A stretch of 64,000 bases of DNA from Moringa oleifera (lineage: Eukaryota > Streptophyta > Magnoliopsida > Brassicales > Moringaceae): positions 2,923,001 to 2,987,000 of the forward strand of contig JAJFZO010000742.1 in assembly GCA_021397835.1 (NCBI GenBank). Direction: 5' to 3'. A program made the translations under genes and the position numbers. Below are positions 1 to 12,200 of the stretch, piece after piece (the first letter of the stretch is position 1; every line of letters begins with the position of its first letter). The notes under the pieces are model-generated. The model was not told where the DNA came from, made no database searches, and was given only the letters and a program-made list of their open reading frames with translations.

Positions 1-1039
1 AATTGTAGCCCTTCTTTAACTGTCGAGATTGCAACTATCTATTGGAGCTTTTTCATCTATAAAGTGGCCCAATACCTTTGCATAAATTCTCATTAAGGCT
101 TACAACGTTTCTATTTAACTCTAAAGAGGTTAGATTAGTATTTTTTTCTTAATCACTATTGACGAACTTGGATAAGAGAAGTTGTCTGAATGCTTGAAAG
201 TTGTCGATTGTACTGGCTCCAAGGATGAATACTATGACCTAGTAGCCTTGGTAAGTGTCATTGAAAAATAATCCACATAACATTTCGTCGAGAGTTCCTT
301 ATACTACCATAAGAGTCCTGAAGCGCTCTTAATGGTCTTTTGGATTAAAGGTTCCATCATAAGAACCATGGTGAGTATGTTGAATTTCGATGACATAGGT
401 GCTTGAAGGATATCTTAAGTGAAAATAAAGACAAACTCTAGACCATTGGAACTGTGGCCTTCTTCTTCATTTTTTTTAGTTCAAGAAAGTTACTTGTTTC
501 TTCAAGCTTTTATAATTTGAGTTGTCGGGCAGGAAACCTCTTGGATATGAGTTAACTAAGGTTTCGGCCACCTTCTACTTTTTCTCTTGGACTAGGTTGG
601 TTCTAATAGCAGAACCTCTCTTTGGTCTAACTTCACTAGCCTCCTCATGTGGCATTGGGTCTTCTTGATTTCCTAAACAAAAAGGTAAAGGCTAGGAAGG
701 TTACAATAAGCAAGCTCTAAGGAGCATTGTTGACCAATCAAAGCTTGGAAAAGCTAGGTCATATACCTAGCCTTCTAATCTAAGGCCATGAGATGATCCT
801 CTATTAGATGTAAGGGTGGAATTTTTAGGTTTCTTGAAAATTTTGGTAGGAATTCTTAGGTTTTTAATAAAAAAAAAAGTTGTTAGATCATCGTAAGGAG
901 AGTCAACATGGTGAGGGGCAAGAGTACTAGGCAAGAAAGGTGAGCAAACACAGATCTCACAATTGGGGGAGGCCAAATCTTGGGAGCCATTACCAACAAA
1001 AATCCAACCACCATAGGGTTGAGGAGGTATAAAATGCAA
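1..1039 (-). pseudogene. Gypsy gag remnant (retrotransposon gag domain)
   Basis: Reading the minus strand from about 400 down to 1 gives YDGTFNPKDHLERFRTLM, then a CG-F/AF block and an F(R/E)QL-LSKFV block. This is the order found in the retrotransposon gag (capsid) domain of plant Ty3/gypsy elements. The reading is broken by several in-frame stops and small frameshifts. The upstream part (about 430-1039) stays open for 90 codons from 1039 but has no strong motif. The capsid would have packaged the element's own RNA in the cytoplasm. The gene runs off the left edge of the window. Confidence 0.6.
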
Positions 1040-1235
1040 GAATAGGTAAGGCGCAACTATGATGGATGAATGGCAAAAGCCATGGGCACTTTGGGTTGCT
1101 CATTAACTAGATCTTGATTCGAAGATGATCTCATGAGACAAAGAGCCATGACTTTTTATTCGAAAGTATCCGCAGACGATGTCAATTAATGATATGAAAA
1201 ACGATAAGGAAAGTTAGGCCTTCTATAAGTAAGAT

Positions 1236-1243
1236 TTTGCCAC
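1236..1243. repeat. Target-site duplication, left copy (TTTGCCAC)
   Basis: Directly abuts the left terminal inverted repeat of the hAT element and is identical to the sequence right of it at 5553-5560. Confidence 0.92.
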
Positions 1244-4200
1244 TAAAGGTGAGTATTTGATTAATTCAATTTAAAAATTTTAAAAACCAAATTAATTGAA
1301 TTTCTTTAAAAATTAACCAAAACCAACTGAATATGGAAGATAATCAATTTAAGTGAAATGAATTTTTTTAATTGATTTAATCGGTAAACGAACAAACCAA
1401 AAATTTATTTAAACTCAAATTTTATATTTTCAACTTTTGAGCTACTTTAAAGATTGAACAATAATTTACAAATAAAATATATATGATATATCATTAACAA
1501 CCTATTTATATTGATGAAATATACAATTGAACTTTATTTCAATAACATCCCTATATATATGGTACTGCAAAAACATTAAATAATAAAATTATATTTAAAT
1601 GATATCTAGGCTTTTCATATAATATCTTAATAACTAATATTTCTTTTTTTATAGTACTCAATCAATAAAGAAAAAGAAAATCAAAAAGCAAAGGTCAATC
1701 CACTACCAAAATCTCAACTATATGAGTTTCAAAACTAATAGTAATAAAATAAATTACCTTGAAATATCAATACATTTCCATACTAATCAATTGTAACATC
1801 AAATGCAAGTTTTGAAAAATCAATAAACGTATAATCAAATTTGTTATTAAGAAATTTGTTATCAAGCTTATCCAATAAAGATTAATAATTAAAAAAAATA
1901 AAATAATCAAATAAACAAATTAATTACCCATATCAAGTTTTTCAAGCTCTACCAAATCCTCCAAAATGACATCAAAACATGAAGATCCACGTAGCCAATC
2001 TTGAGCACAAATAAAGGCTTGAACAAGCTTAATAGTCAATGAACTCTTATATATACAGGTTCGCCAGTGCTAAAAGCAGATTCAAAATCAACCATGGATA
2101 TGGGAGTTGCCAATACATCATGAGCCACATGAGAAAGAATAAGAAACCTATAACTATTGACTTTCTACCAATTAAGAATATCAAAGCCATCATCATTTTT
2201 TGCATCATCTTTACATAAAAATCTGTCCAATTCTAATTTGTTTTCTTCTTTTCCAATCTCTTTCTTATATCTCTTGAACTTAGATTAAAAAAAAATTATC
2301 TCTCTTTTTCTAATCCTAATTCATTTCCTTCTGCAATTTGGATCACTTGACTGCTTTAACCAACTTGTTCACGTTGAGATTGCAAACTTTTTTATCCTCA
2401 TCAAACAACTTTTCAACTGTTTTTCTCGCATTACTAATCATCATTGAAGCTTGTTTTGCATTATACATTTTCAAAAAGTAAAAGTTGACAAACTCAAGCT
2501 TTTTTCTAAGATCAAGAATAAAAGCAACATAAAGCAGCATATTCATCTTCTCCACATTTCTCCAATACTTACCAAACTTGTCTTTCATTTTTTTTTTCCA
2601 TTGCATTTAACTCAACATCAACATGTGTTTGCCAATTGCGCAAAGTAGCATAAATATTACAAATATCATCAAAAAAACTATTGGAGGTGACATATGAAGA
2701 ACTTGAAACTTTAATTGCGAGTTCATAAAATTGTTGTAAGAAAAGACAAAACCTCTTAACAATTTCCCAATCTTTTTTTTCAAGCCACTCATCTCCCATT
2801 ATCAACTCGTTTCTATAATGAGAATCAACATTATCGAATACATCAAAAGCCTTCTCAAATTTTTTAACTACATCCAACATCAAATAAGTAGAGCTCCACT
2901 TAATAGTTGACATCCAAACACAACAAACTTTACTTTCAATTTTTTTCAAGTAAAACACATTCTTTAAATTTGGCCGATCTTGCAAGTAATTATTTCACAT
3001 ATTTAACAATCCATTTAACATGTAAAATTGACTCATTCATTTCTTTCAATCCATCAGTAACAATGAGGTTAAAAATGTGCACAATGCATCTTAAATGAAG
3101 ATATTTTCCTTCTTGAATGCAAGTTCCTAAATTATTCAATATTTTCTTCAAGTATGAGATTACAACATCATTAGAACTAGCATTATCAACTATAATAGTA
3201 AAAACTTAATTGATACCCCAATCGTGCTAACATTTCTTAATGAATTTTTTGATGGCCTCACCTCTATGACTAGAAATAGGACAAAAATTTAATATTCTTT
3301 TATTCAGTTTCTAGTCTTTACTAATAAAATGAGCCTAAGACACAAACAATCAATTTTTTACACTGAATTTCATGTGTCTACGGTAACAAATACTCTTATA
3401 CTAGATGATTTCGATAATTGTTTTAGTTTGACTTTTTCATCATTATAAAGCTGATAATAATCTCTAGCTACAGTTCATCGTAAAGGCATACGAAACTTAG
3501 GACATATAAGAAACATACAGTGCCAAAAACTTTTACCATCCATAAATTTGAAAGGCAATTCATCCAAAATAATCATCTCAACTAAACCCTTCCTAATGAC
3601 ATCTTGATTAAACTTTCAATTACCTAAAGATTCATCTCTTCCAAATTCAAAAACCAATTCAGTTTGACTAAAATCAACACTAACATTTATTCTCTTCTTA
3701 CAAGTACCTACATGAACTTTCAATGCAGTTGTTCTATTTCTTTTAGGATCAACAAAAAACTCTCCATCACAATAATTACATCTAATTTTATGCTCAACTT
3801 GTTCATTGAAAAATTTGGCGAAGTGTTTTCAAACTTTTGATCTTAGCCTAAAAACTTTCCTCTTCAATTTAAAACTTATAAATGATGGATGGATTAAATC
3901 TAATTGTGTGGCCTTAGGCATAAGATCTATATCATCAGCCCTAGTTAACATCTTTTAACTTGTGGAATGAACAACAAATAAAAACAGGTAGCAGTCTCCT
4001 ATGAAGCTTCACTCCAATTCTTTTTAGATATTTCATGAACAATAACATAATTTCTTATGAAGATTAAAAATATAGTTGATTTAAAAACATCATAGCATAT
4101 ATTCAAAAAGGTCAGTATTTTTAAAAGTAAATATTCTAATTAATTCAATAAATATGCTAAAAATAATATCGAACACTTCTTTAATAAACAAAATAATATT

Positions 4201-5552
4201 TTAGAATAGATAAATGAAAAGCAATAACGAGAGCAATCCATCTTTTAGAAGAAATATAATACCACAACAATAAATTTTTATAGCATCTCCTTTTCAAATA
4301 ATAAAATAATTATACTAATCAAATTACATGTACTACTTTCCAATAGTTAGATAAGATAAAACATTTTAGTAGTAATACCATATTGCACAAGAACTCAAAA
4401 AGGAAAAAGGTTAAGATATTTAGGTCTCATGGAACCAATTTTTTAAGATGTATTACATTTTTAAGAAATAACTTCCTATATTATCAATTAGACAGAGCAA
4501 ATTTTCTTTTATCTTAATTTGTTTTAGTTCTAAATTTAGGTGGTGGGCATTGCAAGGTGTTATAAATGACAGGATCAAATATTCCTTAGGGCATGCAAAA
4601 AGAGATACTGATGAATGTGAAGTGTGTGTTAAAACAAGCAAATGTAGATTTTATGAATCTATAGATTACTCTTGTTGCTAAGTGGCATTGTCATTTAAGA
4701 GTGGAAGTTGAGAGATATGCAAAGCCTTGTGGAATTGTTTATATATATATATATTATTTTCATGTTTGAATAAAAAATATAGGTGGTATACTTTCTATCT
4801 CTGCTTTATCATGTTCAATTCCTCTTTCTCAATCAACTAGTTTGCCTTATTCTAGTCACAATGTGATTATGAATTATTAGGAAAAAAGACAGTTTACATC
4901 TAGAAAAGATTTAAAGAAAAGAGATATAAGTACAACAGAATAAGTATAAAACGAAGCAAAAATAGAACAAGAAGTAAAAACCTTAAGAGAATTAAAAAAT
5001 CAATTTTGGTTTCCTACACTGGGATTGTTTCACCTTGCATGTTATAGCCACATACATAGAGAAGAAACAATAATACAAAGAATAAATTTATGATACTTAC
5101 CTAGATAAAGAAAACGAATCAACGAAAGTGACATAATCTTTGAGTGTGGTTGTTATAGATTAGAGTTTGAAAAATTAAAAAAGAAAAAAGAGTGTGTGCT
5201 ATGAGGATTAAAGTTTGGAATAAAAAAGATGAGGGAATGCGTAGGTATGACTACGGCACTAATTAGAGCTTAAAAGAAAATGAAGAGTGAACCATGATGA
5301 ATAGATGGATGTTAAAGATAAAAAGAAAAATTATTAGTATTAATATTAATAAAATTAATTAATCATTAAAATTAAAAATCTTTTTAGTTAATTTGATTTT
5401 TAAAAAAATAACTACAAATCGATTGAAAAATCTGAAAAAATCAATTTATAAATCGATTTAAAATCGAAAACTTAAAAAAATTGAACTGAATTAATTAAAG
5501 TCAATTCGGTTTATCAATTTTTTTAGTTCTGATCGAATTATGCTCACCCTTA
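1244..5552 (-). mobile_element. hAT-superfamily DNA transposon with 8-bp target-site duplication
   Basis: The element starts TAAAGGTGAGTAT at 1244 and ends ATGCTCACCCTTA at 5552. Inverted, the right end reads TAAGGGTGAGCAT, matching the left at 11 of 13 positions. It is flanked by a perfect direct repeat TTTGCCAC at 1236-1243 and 5553-5560; 8 bp is the hallmark duplication of hAT transposons. Subterminal DNA on both sides is rich in AATTGA/TCAATT and AACCAA/TTGGTT motifs. The interior carries a BED-finger hAT transposase pseudogene on the minus strand. Length 4309 bp is in the autonomous range. The insertion splits the gypsy leader/LTR region and so is younger than that element. Transposase stops make it non-autonomous now. 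Confidence 0.92.
1927..3951 (-). pseudogene. hAT transposase (RICESLEEPER/BED zinc finger type), inactivated
   Basis: Read on the minus strand from the ATG at 3951. A BED zinc finger comes first (CNYCDGEFF...KVHVGTCKK, about 3670-3785, with both cysteines, the histidine and the last cysteine present). The catalytic-core region follows (TVARDYYQLYNDEKVKL; HRGEAIKKFI; FTIIVDNASSNDVVISYL; LRCIVHIFNLIVTDGLKEM). Then comes the W(N/S)STYLML region at about 2890 and the long insertion (KMNMLLYVAFILDLRKKLEFVNF, about 2460-2560). The C-terminal dimerisation segment is at about 1930-2170 (FDILNWK...FESAFSTG...AFICAQDWLRG). At least six in-frame stops interrupt it, the first about 40 codons in, and some bases are lost. 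The longest open piece is 2569-2985. In life it would excise and reinsert the element in the nucleus by binding the terminal repeats. Confidence 0.88.
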
Positions 5553-5560
5553 TTTGCCAC
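5553..5560. repeat. Target-site duplication, right copy (TTTGCCAC)
   Basis: Directly follows the right end of the hAT element. It is identical to 1236-1243, so no mutation has separated the two copies. Confidence 0.92.
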
Positions 5561-6850
5561 AATCGAGAATATGTTCCTATAAGATTCAAATGTAGCAAGC
5601 ATGAGTGTGCCCTTAGATCACGATGACACTCAAGTTGGAAAGAGAGATTAAAGGAAATTATAGTGATCAAGTTTGTGTGTAAGAGAATTATAAAGTAAAA
5701 GCTTAAGAGGTAATAAGCATACTTGGAAGCTGTTTTAGGTGTCAATTTCCCCAGATCAAGATCATCTATTAACCTCAACGTAGATAACCCTGATGTCACG
5801 CGAGATTCAGGGGTCATCTGTCAAGTTCGAGGTTGAAATTATATTACCAAATCGTGTAAGTTTTAGATCAGTCAATTCTACCCGATGATAGGTCAAGCAT
5901 GCTTCTACTTCGATGACATATTGAAATAGTTGAACCTCGATGACAAATCAAGAATAATGTAGTTATGATGTCAAGTCGAGTGTACTCAATGAACGTATAT
6001 TTCAATGCAGTTATTTCAATGTAGATTACCCTTACGTGGACTACCTCGATGTGAATCATTCTAACATACTCTAACTCGGATTACCCCGATGTGGACTATC
6101 TTTGATGTCAACTTCGAGATTCTAGTATACAACTGCTGTTTAGAAAGGAAAAGTCACAAAAGCTTAAGAGACAAGCAGAAGACTCCTAATGGAATTCGCA
6201 CATAAGAAATCTCAACACTATAATCCCCTTTATTTGATGACAAAATTTTGAATTGGGTTGATCTCAAACTCATCCGCAAAGAACGCGCATCATCCAAGAT
6301 TGATTTTGAATTTCAAGATTATGTTAATCCTAAACTCTTCCCATGGAAAGCAAGCGTTATCTAGTAACATGATTTTGAATTTCAAGATCAGGTTAATCAC
6401 GTTGTAACTCCTTTTTCTTTGCAACAAAGTTTCAAATCTGAGACAGACCTTATCTCATGTTCATTCTATAAATAAATTACTCATTCGTCAATCAAGGGGG
6501 ATGAAATCAATTGATCACGGAGGAAAAAAGAGAACAAACAAGAAAGAAGCAAAAATAGACAACTAAGAAATCAAAGATGAATTATCAATCATTAATTAAA
6601 GAAATTTGAAATAAGGAAAAGAGAAATCTCTAACACTCACGATTTCGCAAAAACCTTCAAATCGATTGAAAAATGCAAAATCTCTCAAAAACAATCAAAC
6701 CTCTACTACAAATTACTGAAGCCTGTAAAGCTCAAAAATTCTCCGGGAAACACTTCTAAGATTTGTCATCTTGTCGATTGAGAGAAGCAACACAAAAATT
6801 AATTAGAGGTATCATTGCTCTGTAACCATTGTCTCGAGAAAATGAACAAA
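5561..6850. other. LTR-like non-coding DNA of the gypsy element
   Basis: No gene is visible. The stretch has several Y-rich and CGATG-containing tracts (5750-6130), a TATAAATAAATTACTC stretch near 6468, and short repeated phrases such as TTGAATTTCAAGAT at about 6307 and 6372. It sits where the 5' LTR of the minus-strand gypsy element is expected. A separate, unrelated LTR fragment is possible. Confidence 0.4.
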
Positions 6851-8560
6851 AAATAATTTTTTATATTGTGTTTATCTGTTGGTTATTTAATATGTATGCA
6901 TTTCATGTTTTTTTTTAATTATTTAAAAAATTGATAAAGTTCATATTTCGATCACTAAATTAAAAATTTATTTGTTATAAAATCAAAGATCTAGTGTTGA
7001 CTAGACCAAATATCTTACAAAAAAATTATATAATAAATTTATACAAAATTATCATAAAAAAACAAAATTATTCTACTTAATAGTACCAATTTTTCGGCAT
7101 GGTGAGAATGTCAATCCTTCTCATACACATAACGACTCCTAATCCCAAATAATTTTATAAAAATAAATTAATGCCTAGTTTCAAAAATTAAAGTTCACTC
7201 ATTTTAAAAAAATTAAAATTTTTTAAAATAAATTAATAGTTAACCATATCATAAAAAAAATTGATAATAATTTTTTTATAAAAATAAATAAAAAAAATTT
7301 ACACTGAAACTCTTCATTTAAAAAAAATATACACTATGACGAAACTCACGTCATTATTTACGATATTCATTACAAAAATTATGAAATTCCTTACTGTAAT
7401 TATCCAGCAAACTAGAGAAAAAGAAGATGGGAGCATTGTCTTTTCTTCCCTTAAAGTGACTTCCATAATAAGCCACTCAATAGCTTACTCTATTTGGACC
7501 TCAACCTTTACTAAAAACAACTCAATGAACCCATAATCAAAAATGATTAACCATAAAATAATAGATAATTAAACTACTTTGAACTTGAACCCAAACAGCA
7601 CAATTGACCCACATCATCTCCCTTGTGATTCAGGATTGAGATTAATAATACCTCATAAGATTCAATACTTATGACTGCTTATCAAACAATGGTTGAAATT
7701 CCTATGACCTTTTTTTTTTTTTTTTGATGTTTTAAAACCATGATGGATCTGAAATATTATGCCCCACATGCTAAAAGCTGTTTAATTTTAGTTTTATTTA
7801 ATTTGAAACTGTCAAATAAATTTATTTTCTTTTGTATAAGAAATAGAAACAATTAAATAAATTATCATCTAAGTATTTATAACATGAATAATAACTTTAA
7901 GATATCTTATTAAAAAAACATTATGAACAAATTCAAAAATTGTTTGAAGTCTTTAGTTTCAATAATATTATTACTACGAAAAAAGATTAATTAAATATTC
8001 AACCATATGCACCATCAGTCCTATTATAATTAAAAGTTTCAAGTACATTATTTTTAAAGGTTATCTAATTTATATGGCATAATAAAAATTCACAAAGGTA
8101 TTAAAAATATAGTATATTATATTAAGATTCAAAATTTCTATAAATCTAATTTCTGTTAGATGTTTTAAAAACTTAATATTATAATTAATCATGTCAAATA
8201 AAAAACAAAAAAATAATATATTTTATCCATTTATTTTTTTTCAATTATCACATATCAATATTTATTTAAACTATCAATATAAGCTATACTAAATCAACAG
8301 AAAATTTATAAAAATAAATCAATCTTCAAGTACTAATATTTATACCATTAGAATATGGTCCCACAGAAGCCCAAAAAGAAAGACTTCTATTTCCAAACAC
8401 AGAAGACAAAAAAAGAGAGAAAAAAAGAAATGTTCGCAAGAAATATGTCTCCTTCTCATATAAATAATGTAACATCTCGTTTTATTTTGTAAAATATTCT
8501 TATAATTTATCCATCATGTAATGATTTTAAACAGAATTATGTGTACTGCTAGAGTTAAAA
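6851..8560. other. AT-rich intergenic DNA
   Basis: Long A and T runs, no credible coding reading and no recognisable element. A run of about 18 T occurs near 7710-7727. Confidence 0.7.
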
Positions 8561-9205
8561 GGAACCCTAACTTTTTCCCAAATCTTTAATTTGTTCCTGA
8601 CATTCCAACTTGTCCTGCATCACCTTTGCGAATTGGTTATGCCATCAATGGATGGTTAATACAGGAAGGCAGATCACAGGCCATAAGGACACAAACAATA
8701 AGAGACTTCATTCTGGGCAAGAGTCCACACATTTATGCTCTCTATTTCCAGTAGATGATATCACTGTGAATCTTAAATTTCATTTCTTTCCTTTCACTCT
8801 TATACATAAAGAAACGATGACGGCGACAGAAGCACACTTAAAGATACCTTAATGAAATTATCAGATTTTCAGACTTTACTTTGCATGATATAAATTTATG
8901 TTACCACTGAGACATGGCGATGACCTGGTTGGGAATCAAGGCATTGCAAATGAATTCTAGTGCAACCCATGAATCTGCAGAAGAATAATTTTGTTAGCTA
9001 TGAACAGTGCATCTGACATGAAGGTTTTTGGCTAAACTGGAATGTCACATTTCAAAATTTTGGTAAGTAATGCAAGTTTTAGTTAACTGCACACCAAGAC
9101 CAAAATTATTTTGAATTGAATTAACAGTATAGCATGGGAAAGATGCACCTGTACAATAAAATGCGAACCAAATGGATGACAGATGTACAAGTTCTCATAG
9201 GGTGA
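8561..9205 (-). other. Probable 3' untranslated and flanking region of the CTR1-like gene
   Basis: Follows the TGA stop at 9206-9208 on the minus strand. Base composition is closer to that of the gene's introns than to the AT-rich DNA beyond 8560. No other gene is seen in it, and the transcript end cannot be fixed. Confidence 0.4.
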
Positions 9206-12200
9206 TCATCTAAGTTGCGAGTGATGTGATCGAGAATTCATGATCAGTTGCCACAATGATTCCATAATACAGGAGAATGATGGTCGTCTAGACGGCTCAC
9301 TGCAGCATAAAAATCAAGTATGTTGTTAAAATATGGAGAGAGGGGGAGAGAGAGAAAGAGAGTGATTGTCAACTTACCTGGCCCAGCAGGCTTCAATCAA
9401 GGAAGCCAGGGCAGGATTTATGTTATTAGGAATCTCAAGCCTTTTACCCTTAAAACCAACAGCTGCTACCACCTGCAAATGACATGGAAGTACTTGTTAA
9501 GCCAGGACATGAACTCCCATTCTGTAAGGCCGCGGACCAAGCTGCATATACAAAACAATGAAAGAACCGTCGGAGTGCACCAGCTATATCAGTGATAAAT
9601 CCAAATTTATAAGTCAAATTAAGACCCTAATATTTGGTAAATGTATAAAACAGCTTCCATTGCTCTAATCAACATAGCTTGATTAATAACTGGGAAGTAA
9701 TAGCAAACATTACTACTTAGATGCTAATCCACACAAATTAGTTAATCCTTCAAGAATCTTCACTTCAGAACCCACGTGCCTTATTCTCTTTCTTATTAAA
9801 CCAATACTCTACCATATTTTCTTTCAAGGAGATTTTCACGCTGACAAGTACTTACTAATCAAGATGACTGATTTTATTCCTGTCATCTAATTGCTTCTCC
9901 ATCAATTTACTAAAAGTTTATGAGATGTGGAGAGTAATAGACAAATAACCTGTGGTGGATTCAAATGCTTCCAAGGCTGTTGCAGGGTTACTAGTTCCCA
10001 CAAGATCACACCAAAACTATAAACATCAGATTTCTCATTTGATGGCTCATCACGGAGAACTTCTGGGGCCATCCACTGCGGCTACGAACAAAAAAAAAAT
10101 GTAGCCCTCAGAATAGAGCACTCCAGGTATCCATTATACCAATGATTAGAGCAACATGATAGAATGAGCCATTGAAGTCAAAGATACTCACTGTTCCAGC
10201 AGCTGTCTTTGATGAAATAAATGTGTTAGCCTTTGAACGTGAAAGACCAAAATCACAGACCTGGATAATAGCTTTCATCATGTTCCAAGCAAAATTAATA
10301 CAATCCATCCTACAACTATACCTAATACAAATTATCAAATATACAGCACTTGAAGTTCCAATGGCCTCGAAGCCCACACTTGCCGACCAACAACAGTGGA
10401 TGCAGTTGCATGTCTCTAGAATTACAAATAAAAATGTATGATGCATAAAACAACTTTATATTTGTACTTCAGTTGCAGAGCTTAATATTTAAACTCGGGT
10501 GTGCAAGGAACTAATTAAAAGGAGTCTGTCACAATTGAAAAGGTCCAAGTGTCATCCAGATGGTTCCTGACGCAAAATAGTTGCAAAAATTTCTAGAATA
10601 GGGAATTCATGTTTCATTGCTAACATGCTGGGTTCAATGTTATTTCTGTAAGGATCAGGTAAAAATACCAAAATAAGTCAATGCTGATAGTAACTGACGA
10701 ACGTGACAAACTTCTCTACATTACCAAATCATATTCTTGCTTTATTTCAAATTTCTTCATAAGAAATACCTTCCCCCCAATGATCTCATAAGGGTGTGGC
10801 TCTAAATAGAGCAAAATGGCATAAAAAGGATCCATGCAAAAAGACTTAGCTTAACCGAAATTGTTGATTCATCCTAAAATATTCTTGATTCCTCACAAAT
10901 GCTTCTCCAATCCATACACTAATTACTGTTACTTTTTTCCACTTATTCTATCCCTAAATTATTTATAGTATTTTATTCCAGTTATCGCTAGAAGTATTTG
11001 ACATCATTTCTGAATTATATACAATGTTCCCAATATCCAAATTTGTGCACCAAGTAATATCCATCTCTGGCTTGTTTTAGAAACAACTAAACAATGTCTA
11101 GTGAAATGCGTCTGGCAATCGCGCAAGGAAACTAACTGAAACCAACACAAAACTCCACGCAAAAATCACAATGTATTTAGAGAGTGAATAGTTTCGCAAG
11201 AAATGCACAATTTTTAATTTCACAATGCACTTTCTTATCAGATATATATGATAGTGTATAAGGAGGATTCCTGTGTAATAATTATTAGCAAGTATGACAA
11301 TATATGAAAAGGAAAACAAATAAACAAAAGCCATTTGGATAATTACATCGAACATAGTTTGCCTGCCCAGATATCACAAAGAGATAGCTGGAGATCAATA
11401 ACGAACTTTTATGAAGATATGCACAGCCAAAATGTAGTAACAATTATGCACCGCCTGTACTTCAACCTAAGGAAACGACATTACTTCTTCATTAGTCTAT
11501 CTCGTGGACTGACAATATGAAATGTTAAACACCTATGAGAATTATGTAGACCGTCGTTCTGGATAATATACAAACCCAAAGTGAGAAAGCATAATTGCAT
11601 TGCCTACTCAATGACCATGTTGTGACACTAAATCTAAACTAGTAATGAAAAATTAACAATAATTCACAGTTTTCCACGATAAATTCTTACTTACTTTAAC
11701 TGTATAAGAACTGTCCACTAACAGATTTGGAGACTTCAAATCTCGATGAACGATAGGAGGTCTAAGCTGGTGAAGATAGTTCATTCCCTTTGCCTGTATA
11801 GAGCAATAAATAGCTCCAAAGTGTAAGGGAACGTTGGAGGAGGGATGGTATTGCACATATATAGGAATCAGTCAGGCGCACAGAGTCAAAGACACAACAA
11901 ACAATCAAATAAATAAACGTCTAATATTGGCAGCAACAATTCCATGCTAAGCAAAAAAAGAAGTTCCTGGTCTAACATAACTCTGAACAGGCATACCACG
12001 TCATAAGCCATACATAAGCGACGCATCTCATCCAGCACTATCTGGGCATCAGGCATCTGCAAAAGTTTATACAAGTTGCCTCTGAAATAAAAAGCAATTA
12101 TTCTCTTAAGTGACTAGTAAAATTGACTGCACATTAAGGACAGTGATTTAGGATGAAATAAATAGAGGATACACATTGAAATTATCACAGGGAATCTAAT

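Larger units (their letters stand above)
1..6850 (-). mobile_element. Decayed Ty3/gypsy LTR retrotransposon, interrupted by a hAT element
   Basis: Seen: a gag-like reading on the minus strand fills positions 1-1039. A stretch at about 1160-1185 resembles, on the minus strand, the primer-binding context of plant gypsy elements (CATCGTCTGCGGATACTT against the usual TGGCGCCGTCTGTGGGAACT, from family knowledge). LTR-like DNA should therefore begin at about 1188 and continue, after removal of the hAT insertion, from 5553 towards about 6850. That DNA has repeated GATGTNGA/CCTCGATG-type tracts and a spacing of TATA-like DNA and leader typical of such LTRs. Inferred: 5' LTR plus gag of one minus-strand element; pol lies outside the window or is lost. 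The outer LTR edge near 6850 is a guess, since no second LTR is available for comparison. Gag is riddled with stops, so the copy is dead. Confidence 0.55.

Noticed and set aside
8610..9595. Two plus-strand frames of 80-91 codons over the kinase 3' end
   Set aside because: They are antisense to the terminal exons and 3' region of the kinase gene and lack conserved motifs.
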